Shown here: positions 23,761 through 25,787 of the stretch, piece by piece
How the letters are laid out: the number at the start of each line of letters is the position of its first letter
How positions within the stretch are numbered: position 1 is the first letter of the stretch
Assembly (NCBI GenBank): GCA_958408685.1
Contig: CATYLC010000026.1
Coordinates: forward strand, 1-25,787
Origin: an uncultured Collinsella sp.
GTDB taxonomy: Bacteria > Actinomycetota > Coriobacteriia > Coriobacteriales > Coriobacteriaceae
Reading direction: 5' to 3'
DNA: 25,787 nucleotides
Translations under genes and position numbers: made by a program
The notes under the pieces: generated by a model
The model's input: only the letters and a program-made list of their open reading frames with translations
What the model was told of the DNA's origin: nothing
Database searches by the model: none

Positions 23761-24228
23761 TCACTTTCTTTTGTTCGGGCACATCTGTATTTCGGACATG
23801 TGTAATGTGGTGCCGCTTATATCGCATTCGAGCAGACAGGTACGCGACGGTCGTCCTAGGGTGCTGAGGTCGACACGATACGTCGCACGACTGTCTGTGT
23901 ACTCGACTTGCATGTCGTTGGCAACTGCTCCGATTGTCAAAAAAGAGCCTGGCTCGGCATCAACAATCTTGGAATCTTTTATCTTGACCTTGAGCTCTTG
24001 GTAAAGGGACGGGCTGTTGTAGTAAACGGTCCGGGTCCCGTCGGTGCACTCATCGGTCGCTTCCCATTTGACGACGGGCTGGTCCGAGCTGGCTATCAGC
24101 AGTTCTGCTCCAAAGGCTATAGCATGGGTGATGACAACCAGTAATGCCCAGCCGACAAAGAGATAGAGAACCACATATGCAACGGGGTGTTTTGAGCGGA
24201 TGTTTTGGAGCGCGTCGGGGGTATTCAT
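23761..24228 (-). CDS. single-pass membrane protein of unknown function
   Basis: The product has 155 residues: a short cytoplasmic start, one strong membrane helix (about 16-45, VAYVVLYLFVGWALLVVITH) and an outer domain of about 110 residues with three Cys. A strong GGAGGTG stands five bases before the ATG, and the minus strand has TATAAT at 24264-24269, so it is probably expressed. Its codons are more AT-rich than those of its neighbours. No family is recognised. It faces the 86-residue gene tail to tail. Confidence 0.65.
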   Translation of the reverse strand: MNTPDALQNIRSKHPVAYVVLYLFVGWALLVVITHAIAFGAELLIASSDQPVVKWEATDECTDGTRTVYYNSPSLYQELKVKIKDSKIVDAEPGSFLTIGAVANDMQVEYTDSRATYRVDLSTLGRPSRTCLLECDISGTTLHMSEIQMCPNKRK

Positions 24229-24569
24229 GGGGGCACCTCCAAATTGCTGTCTGTGACAATCAAATTATACCCTGCCATCATGAGCGCCGCCTCGAGCAGC
24301 GGTTCGGCATTTTGTTATCTAGCTGGATGCAGAAAATGCCGGATTCCGGCTCTACAAGATTTAGCTTTCAATATTATGCAGATGCGAATTATTCAACTTT
24401 GCATAATCTATGGGTGCGGCTTGCACTCCAGGACATGTATATCGACTGAGGTAACACGTCCGCCCCGCTCTCTCGCCGCGCGTCGTGGTACGATTTTTGA
24501 GTTTGAAAGTCCTGCCGTGCTCCGGCTGCCCTTGCAGCTTGTCGCGCGGCCGCACGTAAAGGAGCCATC
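24229..24569. promoter_or_regulatory. divergent intergenic region upstream of ybaB
   Basis: No gene is seen in 341 bases. It contains the minus-strand TATAAT for the membrane protein gene and a perfect 8-bp inverted repeat ATTATGCA / TGCATAAT (24373-24380 and 24400-24407). TGGTACGAT near 24486-24494 on the plus strand could be an extended -10 for ybaB. I looked for SRP RNA here and did not find its GGAA tetraloop core. Confidence 0.35.
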
Positions 24570-24890
24570 ATGGCCGGTATGAACATGCAGCAGATGATGA
24601 AGCAGGCTCGCAAGATGCAGGAGCAGCTTGCCGCCGCGCAGGAGAACCTCAAGTCCCAGACCGTCGACGCCTCTGCCGGCGGCGGCATGGTCAAGGTGAC
24701 CGTTAACGGCGAGATGGAGCTCGTCAACCTCACCATCGATCCCGATGCCCTCGATCCCGAGGACGTCGATATGCTGCAGGACATGATCATGGCTGCCGTC
24801 AACGAGGCCGTCCGCGGCGTCAACGAGCTCGCCAACAAGCAGATGGGCGCCATCACCGGCGGCCTCAACATCCCGGGCATGCCGTTCTAA
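24570..24890 (+). CDS. ybaB: nucleoid-associated protein YbaB/EbfC
   Basis: This 106-residue protein is the usual size for YbaB/EbfC, a dimeric DNA-binding protein of the nucleoid. It has the Met-rich start (MAGMNMQQMMKQARKMQEQL), the central VKVTVNGEMELVNLTIDPDAL and the helical end (DMIMAAVNEAVRGVNE). AAAGGAG stands five bases before the ATG. It lies 13 bases before recR, the common pairing in bacteria, in the dnaX neighbourhood. Confidence 0.95.
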   Translation: MAGMNMQQMMKQARKMQEQLAAAQENLKSQTVDASAGGGMVKVTVNGEMELVNLTIDPDALDPEDVDMLQDMIMAAVNEAVRGVNELANKQMGAITGGLNIPGMPF

Positions 24891-24903
24891 GACACGCATA
24901 TAT

Positions 24904-25500
24904 ATGAGTGCGAATCACAGTCTGCAAAAACTGCTCGATGAGCTGGGCCGTCTGCCGGGCATTGGTCCCAAGTCGGCTCAGCGCATCGCCTATTACCTGC
25001 TCGAGGCCGATGCCGAGGAGGCCCGCCGCCTGGCCGAGGCCATCCTGGAGGTCAAGCAAGAGGTCCACTTTTGCAGCCGTTGCTTTAACTACGCCACGGC
25101 CGATGAGTGCTCCATCTGCCAAGACCCGATGCGCGATACCACTCGCATTTGCGTGGTGGGCGAGCCGCGCGACGTCCAGGCGATCGAGCGCACGGGCAGC
25201 TACCATGGCCTGTACCATGTGCTGGGCGGCGTGATCAGCCCCATGGACAAGATTGGCCCCGAGCAGCTGCACATTCGCGAGCTCCTGGCGCGTCTGGGCC
25301 GCGAGGACATCCATGAGGTCATCATCGCCACCAACCCCAACATCGAGGGCGAGACCACGGCGAGCTATCTGGCCCGTACCATCAAGCCGTTGGGCGTCGA
25401 GGTGTCGCGTCTGGCAAGTGGCCTTCCCGTGGGCGGCGACTTGGAGTATGCCGACGAGCTTACGCTTGGCCGCGCCATCGAGGCCCGTCGCGCGATTTAG
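24904..25500 (+). CDS. recR: recombination mediator protein RecR
   Basis: This 198-residue protein has the full RecR layout: helix-hairpin-helix LPGIGPKSAQR (17-27), four zinc Cys (57, 60, 69, 72), a Toprim domain from about 80 with VVGEPRD and IATNPNIEGE (141-150), and the C-terminal LASGLPVGGDLEYADELTL. With RecO/RecF it loads RecA at gaps. There is no Shine-Dalgarno sequence in the 13 bases after ybaB, so translation is probably coupled to ybaB. Confidence 0.97.
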   Translation: MSANHSLQKLLDELGRLPGIGPKSAQRIAYYLLEADAEEARRLAEAILEVKQEVHFCSRCFNYATADECSICQDPMRDTTRICVVGEPRDVQAIERTGSYHGLYHVLGGVISPMDKIGPEQLHIRELLARLGREDIHEVIIATNPNIEGETTASYLARTIKPLGVEVSRLASGLPVGGDLEYADELTLGRAIEARRAI

Positions 25501-25537
25501 GTGGCGAGCCTGCTCCTGCCGTATGTTTTCCTCGCGA

Positions 25538-25567
25538 CGCACGGGGTAGTCATAATTTCCCCGTGCG
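25538..25567. terminator. hairpin after recR
   Basis: A perfect 9-bp stem CGCACGGGG / CCCCGTGCG has a 12-base loop, 38 bases past the recR stop. The following T run is weak, so it may be a poor terminator or a processing site. Confidence 0.45.
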
Positions 25568-25575
25568 ACTGTGAG

Positions 25576-25591
25576 TTTGTTGTGCAACAAA
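25576..25591. promoter_or_regulatory. palindrome 1 in the right-hand intergenic region
   Basis: TTTGTTGTGCAACAAA is a perfect 7+7 inverted repeat around TG. Its centre GTTGTGCAAC matches GTTGCGCAAC at 25652-25661 except for one base. It is an operator candidate. Confidence 0.45.
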
Positions 25592-25651
25592 GATACTTCG
25601 TATCCGCTTATCGCATGGATGCTTCCGCTCGCATCCTTAATTTGCCCATTC

Positions 25652-25661
25652 GTTGCGCAAC
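25652..25661. promoter_or_regulatory. palindrome 2 in the right-hand intergenic region
   Basis: GTTGCGCAAC is a perfect 10-bp palindrome, 73 bp centre to centre from the first one. That is close to seven helical turns, so both sites face the same side of the DNA. Confidence 0.4.
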
Positions 25662-25704
25662 CTTTTGGGTTCGCTGATACACTCAAATATGGATTTGAAT
25701 GAAT

Positions 25705-25730
25705 GCGCCGCTTCTGAGCGGCGTGTTTTT
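25705..25730 (+). terminator. Rho-independent terminator
   Basis: CGCCGCT / AGCGGCG with a TCTG loop is followed by TGTTTTT. The transcript it ends is unclear: recR stops 205 bases earlier, or a short RNA begins after the palindromes. Confidence 0.7.
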
Positions 25731-25748
25731 GTTTCAAGACTTTAGTCT

Positions 25749-25769
25749 GCTGGCCGCGCAGCGGCCAGC
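25749..25769. terminator. hairpin near the window end
   Basis: A perfect 9-bp stem GCTGGCCGC / GCGGCCAGC has a GCA loop, with TTT after it on the plus strand. It may terminate a gene that lies beyond the right edge on the minus strand. Confidence 0.4.
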
Positions 25770-25787
25770 TTTAAACCACCCGCTACG

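Noticed and set aside
24260..24569. SRP (4.5S/scRNA) gene, which can sit near dnaX
   Set aside because: The conserved core with the GGAA tetraloop and AGCAG is not present on either strand.

Overview
The window looks like chromosome from a high-GC, Gram-positive member of the Coriobacteriia, most likely Collinsella or a close relative. The reasons are the strong G/C third-position codon bias, an actinobacterial kinase/FHA/phosphatase/SEDS-PBP wall-growth locus, and a dnaX - ybaB - recR block. The assignment is from memory of such loci, not from a search.

Region 1 (1-3657) is an accessory island. It carries a complete EcoRII-type restriction-modification pair: a C5-cytosine methyltransferase with an N-terminal helix-turn-helix, followed by an EcoRII-like nuclease, predicted to act at CCWGG. 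Around it are scars: a 51-nt direct repeat on each side (46/51 identical), a third 25-nt copy, the first 53 codons of an AAA ATPase gene cut off beside the nuclease terminator, three 17-nt repeats at an exact 34-bp period upstream of that ATPase start, and the 3' end of a tRNA gene (T loop to CCA) followed by a terminator.

Region 2 (3658-9519) is a sugar-use cluster: TIM-barrel sugar isomerase/epimerase, PTS EIIBC permease, DeoR regulator, an AlsE-like hexulose/pentulose-phosphate 3-epimerase, RpiB-type isomerase, and a convergent LacI repressor. Four 16-bp sites of the form GGTYAANNGATTAANN lie upstream of deoR, the epimerase (two) and lacI, with a looser site before the isomerase. This suggests a single LacI regulon. 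The enzyme set fits import and phosphorylation of D-allose or D-allulose and conversion to fructose 6-phosphate. A 65-codon ORF of unknown status follows at 9572-9769.

Region 3 (9947-19995, minus strand) is the cell-wall growth and division signalling locus. In transcription order it holds a polytopic Ser/Thr kinase, FhaA, FhaB, a PP2C phosphatase with a long disordered N-terminus, one polypeptide fusing the SEDS glycosyltransferase (RodA/FtsW) to a class B penicillin-binding protein, and a PASTA kinase (PknB). Gene junctions are mostly overlaps or gaps of a few bases. The kinases presumably act on FHA partners and the wall machinery, and the phosphatase reverses this.

Region 4 (20140-25787) has a YcxB-like membrane protein (minus strand), then dnaX (clamp-loader tau subunit with a long Ala/Pro tail), two small orphan genes, ybaB and recR. 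It ends in about 290 bp without a recognised gene that hold two matching palindromes and several hairpins.
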